Assembly: GCF_022539665.2 (NCBI RefSeq)
Contig: NC_081334.1
Location: 5,488,424 to 5,552,423, forward strand
Source of the DNA: Daphnia carinata
Lineage: Eukaryota > Arthropoda > Branchiopoda > Diplostraca > Daphniidae
Length of the DNA: 64,000 bases
Direction: 5' to 3'
The notes under the pieces were generated by a model, which saw nothing but the letters and a program-made list of their open reading frames with translations, was not told the origin of the DNA and did no database searches. Both the position numbers and the translations under genes were made by a program. Of the stretch, positions 1 to 14,235 are shown one piece after another (the first letter of the stretch is position 1; every line of letters starts with the position of its first letter).

Positions 1-3000
1 TCGTGAAGAGGCTTGTGTGGAAATTTCCGAGTGGTCGCCACCATTTCTTGATGTCCAGCACGGCTCGTTTCGGCTTCGATAACGTCCGGACTGAAAGACA
101 CCTTCTTGGGGACGGTGCCAACCACTCGAACGGTGGGCGCTTTATTGCTGCTGTTGATGGCGTCATCGCTCAAACGACGTTCAACCATGCGACGATTGAG
201 AAAGTGCGACGAGAACGAGATTGGCGCCGCATCGTCGCTCCCATCTCCCAACGCGTCCCGCAATTGGCCCGAGCTCATCGATTTCGGTAATTGACGCTGG
301 CCGGATTTGTGCGTCGTCTTCGTCATCGTTACTGCATCCGAAAATTCCGGTGGCGGGGGAGCGAGAAACGAATCTTCATTGTCCGCGGAAACGACCGCTT
401 CGACGAACTGCGGAGGTGGAGGGACGACGGGCGCAGTCTTCTTCGTGGGCGAGCGATTCATTCCGCTCAATTCATCGACGTGCTTCCTGATCAGTTGGAG
501 ACTCTCTTCGATTGTCCTCTCGCCGTCGGTCGCCGGTTGGTGTTCAGACGGGCCACCCGCCTCTCGCCAATGCCTGTTGATCTTCTTGACCGGTTTATGA
601 TTTTCGAGTATCGTTGCATCGTCCCTCTCCGACGAGTTGGTGCTGGTCGATAATGAACTCAACGTCGATACCGTGCTGACGGAATCCTGTTCGGCGGCCA
701 CCTCTGATTGATGATTAGATTGCAACCTGTCATCGGCGTCTGTCTCTCCGTTTTCGACGGGTGGTGGCAATTGAATCAAAGACACCGCGTGACGCGTGAG
801 CGTCCCCGTTCGGCGGCCATTTTTACTGTGCCCGTATTGCGCCTCGTCCGACTGGCCGTTCACCGGTACAAACGTGACGTAAGCGTCTTCCGGATACGAA
901 TCCTGAATAAGTTGGCAATCGCTCAGCTCTTCGGGGTAAGATTGCGAATTTTTCAACAAAGATTTCGCCTTTAGTAGATCGGCGCAGAAGCTTTGAGATT
1001 TCGGTAAACTCCCCCGTTTTCCTCCTTCCACTTCGACTCGATGTGGCTTCTGGGCAGCTTGTTGCTTGATTTCAATCAGTAACTTGGTTCGTGGCTCGTT
1101 GTCGGAAGACTCGTGTCCCACCATCACGCACGACGTTTTGCCTCGTGCCAGCATGCCGTTCTGATGAGCTTCTTCTTCACTGTCGTAGTCCGGATCGGGA
1201 ATAACCGGCGTAGAGTTGACAGTCACGCTGACGCGTGGCTCTTCGTTCTTCGTCTGCTGCTTCACCTGAACATTCGGCCGGCTACTGCGAGGCGGCAAGC
1301 TTTTAGATCTAGAGGCCGCGGACGAGGGAGGAGATCCTGCGATTGCTGACACGGTAGCCATCTTTTTCGACCCTGTCGGGCGGAGTGTCATGTAGCCGAC
1401 ATTTTTCAGGTCTTCTGGCAGAGCGTAAAGCTTAGCATTGTCGCTAGGTCGGAAGCTGGACATGACTGGAGTCGTGGGACGTTCGCCGCCCGTCGCAGCC
1501 ACGGCAGCGTATTCGCTATGCGATTTGGTTACGTCAACTCGGACGACCTGCGAAGGCGGAGGTGGAGGAGGTGGCGGATGATCAGGTGGAGGAGCGGTAC
1601 AATGTGGGCTGCCAGCTCTTTTGGGTAGGGTGTTGCAATTTCCGGTGGAGTACACCGGTCTACACGCCTTTACGGCACGGTAATCTCGATTGCCCAACAA
1701 ATTTAATTGATCGGCGATTGGTGTGGTCGCGTCCTCAGCTTCTTCCTCACCATCGTCCTCTTCTTCCGTTTCGTCACCATCGTCGTCATCCTCCGATTGA
1801 CGATACGAATCCTCGATGTTTTGCCACGAGCCATGATAACGTACGCCTGAACGGCGTGGACCTCCCGGCTTTATATTGTTCACGGCCCATGAACGACGTG
1901 CATTGCGTTGATTATGCGCCTGCAATTCCATGCCATAGACGTTTTCCTGGCTCTGACTTTTTCGCCAATCCTCGGCTGATTGAACATCCTGTGAAATTTC
2001 CACTTCGGCTGTCCATGAAGACGTCATTACTTCACCATTTTGCTGTTGCTCCCAGCACAGTTCCGGTGTGCTGTGAAATTCTTTGTGTAATTTCAGCAAT
2101 TCCGCCGAATTCTTCAGTTTCTAAGCAAAATAAAAATCTCTTCATAAAAATCTGTTTCAGAAAGGTTCAAAACAATAGCAAACTTACTCTCATGCGTTTC
2201 ATTTCCGCCACACTGGCGTACACGCGAGGCGATCTGTTAGACTCCGATGGGGGCGCAGGAGGAACAACAGCTGTGGGGATGGACAATCTCTCAAGATCGG
2301 TGGTGGAAACTCTTCCAGAGCCTGAACGTGAACGAATGGAAGCCGTCCTTGATGACGAAGAATTGGAGTAGATATCCTCAGCCGGTTCGTTGCTCAATTG
2401 TGATGTTTCTATTATAGGGGCATGTACGACAATTGAAAAAATATTTAAGCCGATTTGTTCCTATTGATTTCCAGCATTTTGATGTACCCATATCATTGAG
2501 CGCAACGACCATCGAACGGGCGCGGGCGCGGCCAACACTTAAAGTAGTTCTCGGATCTCGTTTCGGCGGTTGGGGAGGTCGGCCTGTAAAAGGAAGAAAT
2601 CAATAACGACGTTGCCCAAGAGAGGGTCCTCTTAACGTCAAGTACAGTACCGGGTAGCTTCCTAGGAAGTGTTGAATACTGTCGACTACTACTCGGCCCT
2701 GTTAGGGCGTATTCACTGATTGATTGGCTGACTGACGGGCTGACAGTTTGGACGGTGGCAGAGCAGATAGTCAGCTGAACTAAATTACCAGAACGCCGGA
2801 TGCAATCGACCACCGTCTCGTGCGAAGCTTTGGCCAGATCTTCGCCGTTAATCTAATTTTTGAATAGGAGGAAATGAACGTTTTAGTACAAGTTGCCAAA
2901 AACGAAAACAAGGGGCGAATGGGGCACACGGCCAAGCAGACGGAACTCACGGCAAGGATGAAATCACCGGGCTGAAGACCAGCTCGATCGGCTACGCTGC

Positions 3001-6000
3001 CGGATTCGACGCTATCCAAATATTGTAAAGCCGGAACTCGATTCTGAACAGGGTTTAGATCTTTCATGCCTGTCATTGTTTTAGCGCCACGTAAGACGAA
3101 CCCAAATCCTCGCTGGCCTTTATGAAGTATAACGGTTCGTGGTTCGCTGTACCTGTATTAGCCAAAATTTAATTAACAAAGCCTCGCTTGATTGCTTTCT
3201 AAATAGACACTTACATCGACTTCATTCGCGGAGTCGTTCCATAGTTTTGTGCAGTCATTTCCCTACGGCCGGCGGCTCTGGCTTCCATAGTTTTGCCCAA
3301 TTGCAAAACGGGAACGGGCACGGGAAGGGTCATGCCCATAGATGGGATACTCGAATTGGTTTTGGAGATGACAGCAGGGCTGGGATGGTGCCTGGCCGCT
3401 GCAATGGCGGCCGGATTGCGAAGTCTGACTTCTTGGACGCAGCTGGGCGGAAAGTAACCGCTGTCTCCTCTCAACCATCCTTCCAATAATCCGCAGTCGG
3501 TTGATCCCGTCACTGATCAAAGGAATTCGCACATCAGAAATCAAAATCACAAGCAATCGATACAACTAATAGCCATCATACCTTCAATTATATCTCCTGG
3601 TTGCAAATTCAGGTGGTTGGGCTCTTTGCAGCTGTACACTTCTGTGCAGACAACCGTCATGCCCGGCAAAACCAAAGAATGTTCCGATGGCGTGTTGGCG
3701 TCGTAGCTACCGCCGCTTCCGCTGTTGGACGTGCCAACGCCCGAGCTATCACTGACAATGTCGCACTGGTCAACGCTGATTTTGTCTAAAGAAAAACACA
3801 TTTGTGAAACTTGATTTGTTAGCTGCATAAACAGGAGTTTGATGTGTACCAGTTAAGCTGCTGCCGTTATCCTCGCTTTCGGCCGTACACGAAGAGGAGC
3901 TTCCCGTATCGCTGCGCACAGACACGGTGCTCATACAGAGCGGATTCAATTCCAGCCAACGGTCCGTGTTGGATGGGGACGGCGATGGCTGTTGGCGTCG
4001 ATTCATCGACCTGCTCGCCAGAGAATTGTAGACCAACGTTGGACTGGGGGTGCTGCTGGAGCCGGTCGTCGACGACGACGCGATGGAAGAGCCATCGAGG
4101 ACACTGGACGATACCGAGTGTCTCATTGACAGCACCGACTTTCGCCGACGGGGATTGAACGACGGCGTTTCCTTGAATGCCACTGCATAACGATGGTCGT
4201 AAACAAGAGCAACGTTTAAAAAAATGAAGGTTTTTTACGAGGGGAAAGTGTTGGGCCGTTACGGTACGACGACTCACCGACATCCTCACTTCGGAACCGA
4301 TGGATGAGAGAGGCCAGCTCCAGGTTGCCGGCAATTACCGCCACCTGGTAGGGTGTCTGATTGGCGTAGTTAAGAGCTTCGCGATCGGCCCCCCGGAAGA
4401 GCAGCAGTCGGGCGCACGCTTCCTGATTGTCTACGGCGCAAACGTGCAAGGGTGTGTTGCCTGATGCATTCTTGGCGTTCATGTCGGCTCCGTAAAACAG
4501 CAGGTTCTCCAAATGCTGTACGAGTCCATTACGGCAGGCCTGAAACACAAGAATTTGAGGTTGTTAACTGAGGGCTGAGTTACGACACATGTTCTGTGAA
4601 TCTATGTTTATTCCTTTTTTTTTTTTTTGCAGAGTGCAAGGGCTAATCAACAAAAAATCTTTTATTTTCTTTACAAGTGGGGCCTTGTCTCAATTCAAGT
4701 AATATATGTGCACTCGTGTGGCTGGTGCACCTGTCACTTGCTTACGAGAACAGTACTTATTTTTCGCCTGCAATTCTAGAATCATAAGAAATATATGGAA
4801 ATAGTTGCAAGTAGACTGTGTAGGTAGATTTGACAAACTACTCGTTGGTAATGACCAGTCAGTTGTCACCTGCTGTAATAGCTTGCAACCCACTCAAACT
4901 CCGTGTGTAGTACGAAAAGGAAGACACGAATACATACCTGATGGACCTCATGCCACCCTTGAGCATCTTGGACACCGTGGATGGAGTAGTCATGGAGGAG
5001 AGCTTGACATAGCATTGGAGATGCTTTAGCTGAGACTGCGGTCCACAGAGGGGTCAGCCCTTTGGCATCACGGACATTAGGGGAGGCCCCCAGGTCCAGA
5101 AGAGTCCTGACAGCTTCTATGCTGTTCTTCTCAGCAGCCCTGTGCAGGGCGGTTGAGCCACATCTCGTTCGGTAATCGATCAGTGCACCGCCACCGACCA
5201 GGGCCAAAAGCAATGGCCCTGGGCGAGAAGAAACTGCAGCCAACGTCAGGGGAGTTTCTACATAATAAACAGGATGAAAATAGAAATGAATTCAATGTAA
5301 ATTTGTACGATTCTGTCGGAGAGAATCCGTCAGAATAAGCAAACGGAACAAGGAATGTCACTCAAACAGGTTTTTTTTTACCAAGAAAGAAAATTGTGGG
5401 CGTTTGAAATTTCTGCCTAAACATCAGACGAAAAAAAAAAAAAAAAAATGACTGATCGCAGCGCTATCTGGTCATCGGTGGTAAAATAATTCTTGCTATT
5501 TCCCAACCACAGAATGCGTAATGTTGCCTAGATTTTCTACTTTCTCAAAGGAATATCGACATCTATTTTTTAAATTCAATTGAAGATTTAAAAAATGACC
5601 TTTTCTACGACCTATTTTCTTAGAAAGTTTCGACATGTAAGTTCGACAGGTAAACGAACTAAGAATATTTCACCTTAACAACGATCTGAAAAAAAAAAAT
5701 GGATTGCAAAAGGTAAATATCAAGAGGGCATTCTAAAGAAAAACAGAAATAACCCAGGTAATAGCATAAGGGGGAATTAAAAAAAAAAAAAAACCAAAAA
5801 ACTATTGAATCTCGTGCCCCAAGAGTCACGGGATTTTTGAGTTGGCTACAAATCACGTGTGTCACCACGTATTTTCCATTTCGTTGCTCCTACGCCATTT
5901 GTATTAAACTTTAAAGGAGCGGCACATAAATGGAAGGAATAAGACTCACCGCCCGTGTCTTGACAATGAATGTTGGGATCCAGTCCTTTGGCACACATTT

Positions 6001-9000
6001 TGGTGATCTTCTCCGTTTGGCCGCTGGTCACGTAGTCGAAAAAGCGACGCAAGTTGACGCGTGTGTGAAGCGAGCGCAATTGTTTCTCGTCCAAGTGTAA
6101 CATCTTGTACACGCGTCTCTTGTACTTCAACTGTTTGCAAAGAAGAGCATTAAAAAAAGAATTTCTCCGCTTTTTTCTTTCATGATGTGATCATTATCTC
6201 CTTGGGCATTAGCAACGAATAAAAAGCAGAACGGTCTTCATAAACTCGAGTGGAGGGGAAAAGAAACAACCGTTACGAGCTCTTCCCACACGTTAGATGC
6301 ATTTGTTAACGACCAACATTAGGTGTACGTATCCATTATGAACTAGTCTACTACGCTGTCCAGTTTCTCGAAAACTCATTACGTTTTTGAGGCCCCACTG
6401 ATAAGATTACAGACTAAAAATTTGAATGTAAAAAATATAAATTTCTTTTAACCCGTTAGAGGCAACTGTTGTACTTGAGTTTTTTTTTTTGGCCGCAGTT
6501 CATCACAACATGAACACAACGGCACGATAAATTACGAAATGGCCCAAAACATTTTTTTTTTCTCGATCTTAAGTGCCATAAACATAAAAAAGAAAAAGGA
6601 GGGAGCGAGACCCGTCCATTCAAACTTCTTTTTTTTTTATATATAGCTCATTAACGGAATGATTTGATGTCATTTTCATACTCTACAAACGTTAACTGCA
6701 CAGTGGGCCTTTTTTTTTTATGCTTTTGGTGGGGAATCGAAAAAAAAAGACGAAAGTGTCTAAACCACACAATGGGTTTATTTACGTCGTACGTACCTCG
6801 AGGTAGCCGCCAGGTCCGTTGAACGGGTAATCTGAGAGGGGACGTTCCTCGTCCAAAAATTTGCCGGCCCGGCCATTGCAAGGCGGATAAAACAGCCCAT
6901 AGTTGAAACTTTCCTTCAGCTCCTAAAAATTGGAACGGAAATTTCGAAATGAGCATATCAGTTTCAAATGATTGGATTTTTTTTTTTTTTTTTTTTTTTT
7001 AAATAAGGAACATCAGAAAGTAATTCAACTGTGTGGTGTGGTGGTGGTTGCACGGAATGACTCTGTTTCTACCAAGAGGAGGCAACAATAACAACAAGTG
7101 AGCCATCAAGAATCCCACACAGACACACACACAGTCGACGAGAGAGATCCGATGGCAAGGTGCTCTTCGCCTTCTTTACAAGAGGACGAAAGATATAAAA
7201 GCTTCGTCATGGTTTAAGGGAGAAAGAAAGAAAAAAAGAGGTTCGCGTTCCAGCGCACACGGATTACAAGCGCAGCCCACCTTAACCAAAGAAAAGTGAT
7301 CATGCGGTGTTGTTTGATGCTCATTATTCTAGTTTTTTTTTTTTTTCTTTCTTTCTTCTTTCCTTTGCATTCAGATTTTTCTTTTGATGTCCTTGTGTCT
7401 CCTTTTTCTTTCGTTTTCTGGAAAATAATGGACAATAGGTGCGGCGCAAGCGCGGCAAGACAACGGGGAGGGGGATGGCGTTTCATTAGCATCCGCACCG
7501 ATAAATTCTCAAGTTTTTCTTTTTTTTTTTTTTTTTGTGACTCTTGTTCTTTCTTTCTTTTTTTTTTTTTTTTTAAGTAGATTGCAATCAAGGCGAAAGC
7601 GAAAGAATGGCAACGATAAAAGGACATGCAACATGCGGATCGTCTTGTTCCATGTTTAGCGTGTCATTTGCATAGTTCCTGTCATAGGTGGCGTGTCGTG
7701 CATTTCAACGCTATTAGGTAGACACACACACATGAATGAAAAGAGAAAAAAAAAAAAAATGAAAAAGAATGGGCATCATGGCAACATGTGGCGTGATTCA
7801 AGGCGATGGATGGGTACGAGCAATCCTTCCTCCTCAATAGGAATTGAAGAGAGTGAACAATTGCGAAGCGGGAATCGAAATGAAAAGGCAAATTAAAGAT
7901 GGCCATACAAGGGAACAAATTAGTAGAAATAAAGAAGAACCTCTTACCCGAAACCAAGAGGCCACCTGTTAGTTTGTTAATTTTTTTTTGGGGAGGTTTT
8001 TGGGTTGAGGGGAGTTTTTAAGAAATCCAGTAGCACAAACAACGAACAGACACCACCACCAGGTCGAAAGCCGAAAAAAAGTAAAAAAAAAAAAAATAAA
8101 CATAAAACACACAAAAATAAATAAATATTCGCATATTAATGAAGAAAGAATGAAAAAAAAAAAAAAAAAAAAGTATAGATTTTCATTTGATAAAAAAAAA
8201 AAAAAAGAAGAATAGGCTAAGGATAAAAAAAAAAAAATCAATAATATCACCAGACGATAGACGCCAAATTTGGTTATGTAGGAAAAAGAAAATATTTAAT
8301 AAATTAACGAATTCAGGCGAAAAAAAAAAAAAAAAAAAACTAAAATTGTTTTCTTCCTCAACAGGGATCTTGTTGCTGGGGCAACATTGTCGATGCAACA
8401 CATTCTATAATGTGTTCCATCATCTGACTTTGTTGCTTTGACCTTCTTCTCCCGTTTTCTAACAGTGCCCGCCCTCCCCTCTTCGCAGCGCATTAAAAAA
8501 AAAACAAAACAAAGAAGGACTATCGTGAGTCGTGTGCATCTATAGGTGAATCGAGTGAAGCTCTCACAGCGGGGTTTATTGTTTCAATAAAATAGAAAAA
8601 AAAAAAAAAACGTCTTGTCTCGGATCTTTTTTTTTTTTTTTTTTTCAGGGCGAGCTAATTAAAGAAATTGATGGCCGGCATCGGCCGCATCGCCTCATTT
8701 CCACCTGGTATCATGTTATCAAATGGAAACAAACCATATAAAACTGGCAGCCCACTAAACACACGCAAACAAACCAGACAGGGTCTAAACACACTCGATG
8801 CTGTTTACTAATCCCCCTCCCCCCCTTCAAAAAAGAAAGTTTTCTTTTTTTTTTTTTCAATATAACAAAATTGCAGCATTTAACGAATACAAAAGCGCAA
8901 AAAAAAAAAGCTTATTGGTTTCTTCTTTCTCGTTTAAAGAAATAATAAAAAAAAAAAAAATGGGCAGGAAGAAGAAAAGAAAAGGAAATAGACAGACAAA

Positions 9001-9538
9001 AAAAAAAAGGGGGATGGGGGACACATCCTGGTTAGTCGAAATTAAACGAACGGATATAGACAGACGGATGGGACGTCAAAGTTTGACGGGCGTGGAAAGA
9101 ACGACGCGAGAAAAAAAAAAAAAAAAACCTGCCGCCAACCGGATTTGGGCGTGGGACGAGTTAAGGAATAAATAAGGATCCCAAAAAAGAAAATATATGT
9201 TTCACGTTATAAGGCTAATCACGAATCAATGCAAATTATGAAGAAAAACAAAAAAACAAAAAACAAAAAAACAAAAACAAAAACAAAGTTGGACTCACTT
9301 TGGGCAGAGTGGCCAAACACTGCTGTTTGACATTCCAGACGAGCTCCTCGCGGTGGAAGTGGATCACCTTCTGGACGTTGAGCTCCGGCACGTAAATGCG
9401 GACAGAGACGGTGGCCGGACTGGCGGCGTCGTGATGCGTCTCTAGCGCGCACGCAGCCGCTTCGGCCACGGCCGCCAACGCCATCGACGAGCCGGCTGAT
9501 TTGATGCTACTGTTTTCTTCCATCATCATCATCATCAT
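1..9538 (-). CDS. Shank: Shank/ProSAP postsynaptic scaffold protein, 3' end outside window
   Basis: Thirteen exons in consistent phase on the minus strand: 9299-9538, 6797-6922, 5950-6130, 4938-5257, 4278-4539, 3850-4182, 3582-3785, 3215-3512, 2951-3152, 2651-2852, 2488-2583, 2188-2408 and 1-2120, giving about 1,600 residues before the window ends. Domains seen in order: SPN/ubiquitin-like N-terminus (residues ~30-115), ankyrin repeats (~135-375), a serine-rich linker, SH3 (~525-585), PDZ with a GFGF carboxylate loop (~660-750), then a long proline/serine-rich tail with a poly-Pro run and an acidic Asp/Glu run. This order is diagnostic of Shank, which links receptors, Homer and the actin cytoskeleton; the C-terminal SAM domain would lie beyond base 1. 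The start is one of six tandem Met codons (9521-9538); the frame stays open a little further upstream, so further N-terminal residues cannot be excluded. Confidence 0.93.
6923..9298 (-). other. First Shank intron, homopolymer-rich
   Basis: This 2.4-kb intron separates the two halves of the SPN domain. The donor (GTGAGT, reading down from 9298) and the acceptor (TTTTAG at 6923-6928) agree in phase 0. It is crowded with A and T runs of 10-20 bases, much more than the exons. I see no coding exon in it. The other Shank introns are 70-690 bases long. Confidence 0.7.
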
Positions 9539-11232
9539 CTTTTTTGAAATTCTGAATTTGTTTCCTTTAATTGTTTTTGTTTTGTTTTTTTCTTTGTTTT
9601 CCTGGCTGATGCACAGAAGATTCACTGGACGGCAATGTCTCTCTCCGGATTCATTTCACTCACTGCCAAATAGAAAGAAAAACAAAACAGAAAAAAAAAA
9701 AAAAAAAAAATGTTTTAAACTATTGGACGTGAACCAAGTTCAAAGTGACATTTCGCACGTAGACATTGCAAACGAAAATTGGCATGAGCTCACGAATTTT
9801 CTCGGTTCGTGAATGCTTTTGTTGTTGAACGGCGTCTCTCTCTCTCTCTGTGCTCGACTGAATCTCTTTTAATCATCATAAGGCCCAGCCAAGCTTTGGC
9901 TCGTTGGGCAGACGTCTCTTCACTTGTTTTCGTCGACGAAAAGAACGCACGCAACAAAGCATTTCGTCTTTATCTGCAACAGCGCACACCCAACCCACCT
10001 AGGCGGAAAACAAACGACATCTTACCCATTTTCCTCCACTTTCGAAAAAAAAAAAAAAATAGACTAAGGAACACCACGCCCGCAACGAAAGGGAAGTTGA
10101 TTGCCATTTTCCTGTTGTCGTCTGCTAAAAAAAAAAAAAAAAAAAAAATCCCGGTGGAACGCCCTTGGCATATTCTTCACGATGTTTTTCCGTTTCATTC
10201 GGCATTTCTTATATTTTATTGACGGTTCCACAGTTTGTGTTTGTTTCTCGCGTTTGCTTGTGCGTTTAAACAGAGCGAACGCTTTCGTCATCGTAAAGGA
10301 AAGGGCTGCACACATTTACTGAAATATAAACAAGGGCAAACAGGATTTAGATCGATAAAGAAAAAAAAAAAAGCACAACGCCATCCGTCATCTGGAATTT
10401 CTTTTTCTTTTTTTTTTTTTCCTTCTCGCGCCTGGTGCCATCATTCACGAGCGCAACTCTATTTGATCTTGGTGCTGTACGCAATATGAATACGCATACG
10501 AAATGGGCTCACGACAACAACAACAATCTATTCGTATCGTTTAAGAAGCCCACCGACGTGCCGCGTTGATATTCAAACGCGTTCAATCGCTCTTTCCCAT
10601 TTCTTTTTTGAACTGCGTTTGTGTGGATGTGACATTGAATGGGAAATTATTGTCGCCAGTTGAGCGCCAACAATCCCCTTTCCACCTAAAGAAATGGGGA
10701 GCGAGTTTCGTGCGGATCGATCCCTTTTCACTACGCTCATCCATAACGAGCAACGTACACCACCCTCTGTTTTCGATTTTCCCCCCTTTTTTTTTTTTTT
10801 TTTTTTCTTAGCCTGACTGATATTCACCCATTTTGAAAAAAAAATGGGGGGGAAGAGAAGCTATGGCCGCCCAGAGGGTGAAAGTTGTTGAGCCGATTCA
10901 AATTTCTTCAATTCCTACACGCTGAGCTGAAGAGGAAAAAAGAAAGAAAAAAAAAAGAAAATAAGAAAATTCAAACGCGCTTTGCCATCATAAAAAGAAG
11001 AGCTCCGGCTGAAATATAAGAAGAAAACACACAAAAAAAAAAAAAAAAATAATGCCGTTGCTTTAAAAGAACAGGCCATCGACTTGATGGAACGACGACG
11101 CGCTTCGGTCGCCGCCGATTATTTGCCGCACGCACCAAGCCGAGCGTTCACAGACATTCCTCTCTCTCTCTCTCTTCCTTTTTGCTCAATAAAATGGGAT
11201 GAATCAATCAAGACGCTCTTTGAGAAGGGGAA

Positions 11233-11266
<34 letters not shown>

Positions 11267-11881
11267 GAGGGTTAGGGAAAAAGATAACGTTCTACCTTAA
11301 TCCCGGTCTGGCGTCGTATCAAAACATCGTCATGGCAACAAACGTCGGGAATATAGGGAAAAAAAAAAAAAAAAAAAAAAAAAGAAATAAAAGAGGGGGA
11401 GGGTTACACACACCCTAGTAGCTTGTCTATTGGATGATTATAAAAAAAAAAACAAAAAAAACAAACGACTATCGTCACGTTGCCTAGTTCTCGCTATCGA
11501 AAAACTTTGACAAAAATGCGGTCGCTATGGACGGAGGGCTCATCAAAAAAAAAGAAAAGAAAAAAAAGTTGTCGTCTTTGCTGTTTCCCAATTTTTTATT
11601 TTCGGTCGGTTAAATTGTTGATGGAGACCAAGTTGACTGCACTCGTCCTACCAAAGGGGGGGGGGGGGGGGCGGAGGAGACATTGTCCATCTCTTCCGGA
11701 CGGGAAGGAAACAAAAAAAAAAAAAAAAAAAAGATAACACATAGTCTATTCTTTTTTTCTTTCTCTTCTCTCTCTGTCCATGTGATTCTAGCGCTGGTAT
11801 TAGGAAGAGGCTTCTTCTTTCTTATTCCTACCCCGTCTCTCTCCTACTCCTCCTCCTCCCCCCCATTTTTTTTTTCTTTCT

Positions 11882-11904
11882 TGTGTGTGTGTGTGTGTGT
11901 GTGT
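11882..11904. repeat. (GT)n microsatellite
   Basis: About eleven uninterrupted GT units, directly after a T-rich tract. Confidence 0.9.
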
Positions 11905-12007
11905 CCCCACAAAAGAGAGACTTGCGTTGGGGCCAAAGTTAGAGACGTTCCATCGCAGAGGATCTACGTCGTTGTATTACCCGCGCTCCCTATCTCTATA
12001 TCGTGAG

Positions 12008-12031
12008 TCTCTCTCTCTCTCTCTCTCTCTT
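12008..12031. repeat. (CT)n microsatellite
   Basis: About twelve CT units, followed within 150 bases by a CA repeat at 12149-12171. Confidence 0.9.
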
Positions 12032-12148
12032 TCGCCAAGCATTCCGGAGATCAATACTCACAGACTGCTCTCCTTTTTTTTTTCTTCTTCTTCTTTCACC
12101 CGTCCTCACGCGTAAAAAAAAAAAAAAAAAAAAAACTAAAGAGGGGGA

Positions 12149-12171
12149 ACACACACACACACACACACACA
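12149..12171. repeat. (AC)n microsatellite
   Basis: About eleven AC units, followed by a short AG repeat. Confidence 0.9.
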
Positions 12172-13574
12172 TAGAGAGAGAGAATAAGGCAGCCACCAGA
12201 TTCTCTGGACTCGAGGGCTTATACTTATTAGCGTGAACCAACTAGCCCAATACGTATCGTGGGGCGTCACGCCTCATACATAAACGAAAGGGAAAGTGGA
12301 GAGAATAGGACCTTCTTAAAAATATCAAATAAAATAAAGAAACGAGACATCGTTGATGCAGACGACAGCAAAATGTAAGAGAGAAAAAAAAAAATAATAA
12401 TAAAAGATATCTCTTTATTTTTGATGTCGACTGATCATTCCGGGAGTACAGAGAGCGCAGCAGCAGTTTTTTTTTTTTTTTTTTTTTACGTTCGTCATCG
12501 ATCCAGGCCAACCCCATTTTGCGCTCGGCTGCGGATTCGAGAACGATGAAAAGCAAAGAAAAAGTCATCCACTTCACCAAAGTCATTTTTTTCTGTGGCG
12601 ATTTCTCTTTTTTTTTTAAAAATTTTTTTTTTTGCTTTTACTGGCTACAAACATTTTCGAGATGACGAGCGGTTTTAACATCAAAACAAGGTACGTTCTT
12701 CTTCTTTTTTTGGGGACTTTTCTCATAAAAAAAAAGGGGGGGGGGGAAACAAATTGACTTTATTTATTTTTTTTTTTTTTTACCGTTTGCCATCGTATTT
12801 TTTTTTTAAAATATATTTTGTCTTCCCTTTTTTGAGCGAACGTTGCATTAAAAGACGGCGGAATTTTCAATGAGCAAACTGCAAGACCCGTCGTTTATGG
12901 TAGCCAAATGCGTGTGCCCAATCGTTTCGATTACAGCGGCAAAATATGATGCGCCAAATGATCGACCAACATGGAAGCAACAACAAATGTTGTACACGTG
13001 AACAACCGGCGGTGATGCCCACCTTTTTACGCTACATAAAAGGAGAGGATGGGAAAAAAAAAAAAATAAATAAATAATAATTCGTTCGAGATTGAACGGA
13101 ATGAAAATTGAACGCGTCCATGTTGGGGGGCCTCAACAGCTAAAGCCGATAGGGGCAGAATGGGGTGAAAAAAGCCTGTATTTTTTTTTTTTTCGAAAGT
13201 CGTATGTTTTCTAGGCAAGACGAAAGGGGACAGTAAGAAAAACATACAAAACAGGCCAAGACATCACAACAAAGTTTCATGAAACAGGCCCAAGAGGCAA
13301 AAAGGTGCTGGAACGCTTGTTTACCAGCATCCTCCCCTACAGAAGAAAACGGCCGCTGTGTGTCCAACTGTTGACGTGTCCGACCTTTTGCCTGACGACT
13401 CGCATAGAACAAAAGAAGAAGGAAAAAAAAAAAAAAAATCCAGCAAGAGACTTTACGTGTTTCTTAACTCAGCATCCGTTACCATCTGGAACGCATTCCA
13501 TCAACACTATTTCTCTCTAGAAAACCAATACCTTTTTCTTTTTTTCTTTTAGGGGGGGGGGATGCCGTAGTGTT

Positions 13575-13598
13575 CACACACACACACACACACACACA
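13575..13598. repeat. (CA)n microsatellite
   Basis: About twelve CA units, close to a G run and an A run. Confidence 0.9.
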
Positions 13599-14211
13599 TA
13601 CAAAATTCTAGAAAAAAAAAAAAAAAAAAGGGCGGACAGAGTTAAAAGAACATCATGTCTAAAATAGAAAGACTACACCCCTCTTCTTTAGGGGCTTAAA
13701 GACAAGAAGGTTCCTGGTTGTACAGCGTGTGAGATGATCACGTTACCCCCGCTGGACAACTACGGCAGAAAAAAAAAAAAAAAAAAAAAAAAGGCCCAGC
13801 GTTCAATGTGTGTGTAATCAACGTGACGGGCCAATGGAGACGGACTAAAAATCATGGGAACCTAAAAGGAGAGGGAAATCATCTTTGTGTTGTGTTTTTG
13901 CGTGGGACTTGAATATGACGTGTGCCGTTTTACTTCCCGCCCCCGATGTGTGGCCTCGAAGAACAGAGGAAATTGAACTTGAAAAATCGGAATAATAACT
14001 GACTTCCGGTGATTTCAGGAAGAAAAAAAAAAAATTGCAAACGAACGGATGCCTTCTCTAATAAACGAATCCAATTTTATCGATTTTCTTTTTTTTTTTT
14101 TCAAATTTTGAAACAAAAACATTACAGAGTCTATTATTCTTTTCTGATTGGGCCTCTCGCCAATAGATCACGTACGAACAAATAAATCAAGATTAGATAT
14201 CCTCTCCTATT

Positions 14212-14235
14212 TCTCTCTCTCTCTCTCTCTCTCTC
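14212..14235. repeat. (CT)n microsatellite
   Basis: About twelve CT units. Confidence 0.9.

Noticed and set aside
1562-2371. A 269-codon plus-strand open frame
   Set aside because: It is the antisense shadow of Shank exons 12 and 13 and crosses a Shank intron; the minus strand shows real protein content.
7214-9175. Many lysine- or phenylalanine-rich open frames
   Set aside because: They are translations of poly(A)/poly(T) runs in the first Shank intron with no conserved motif.
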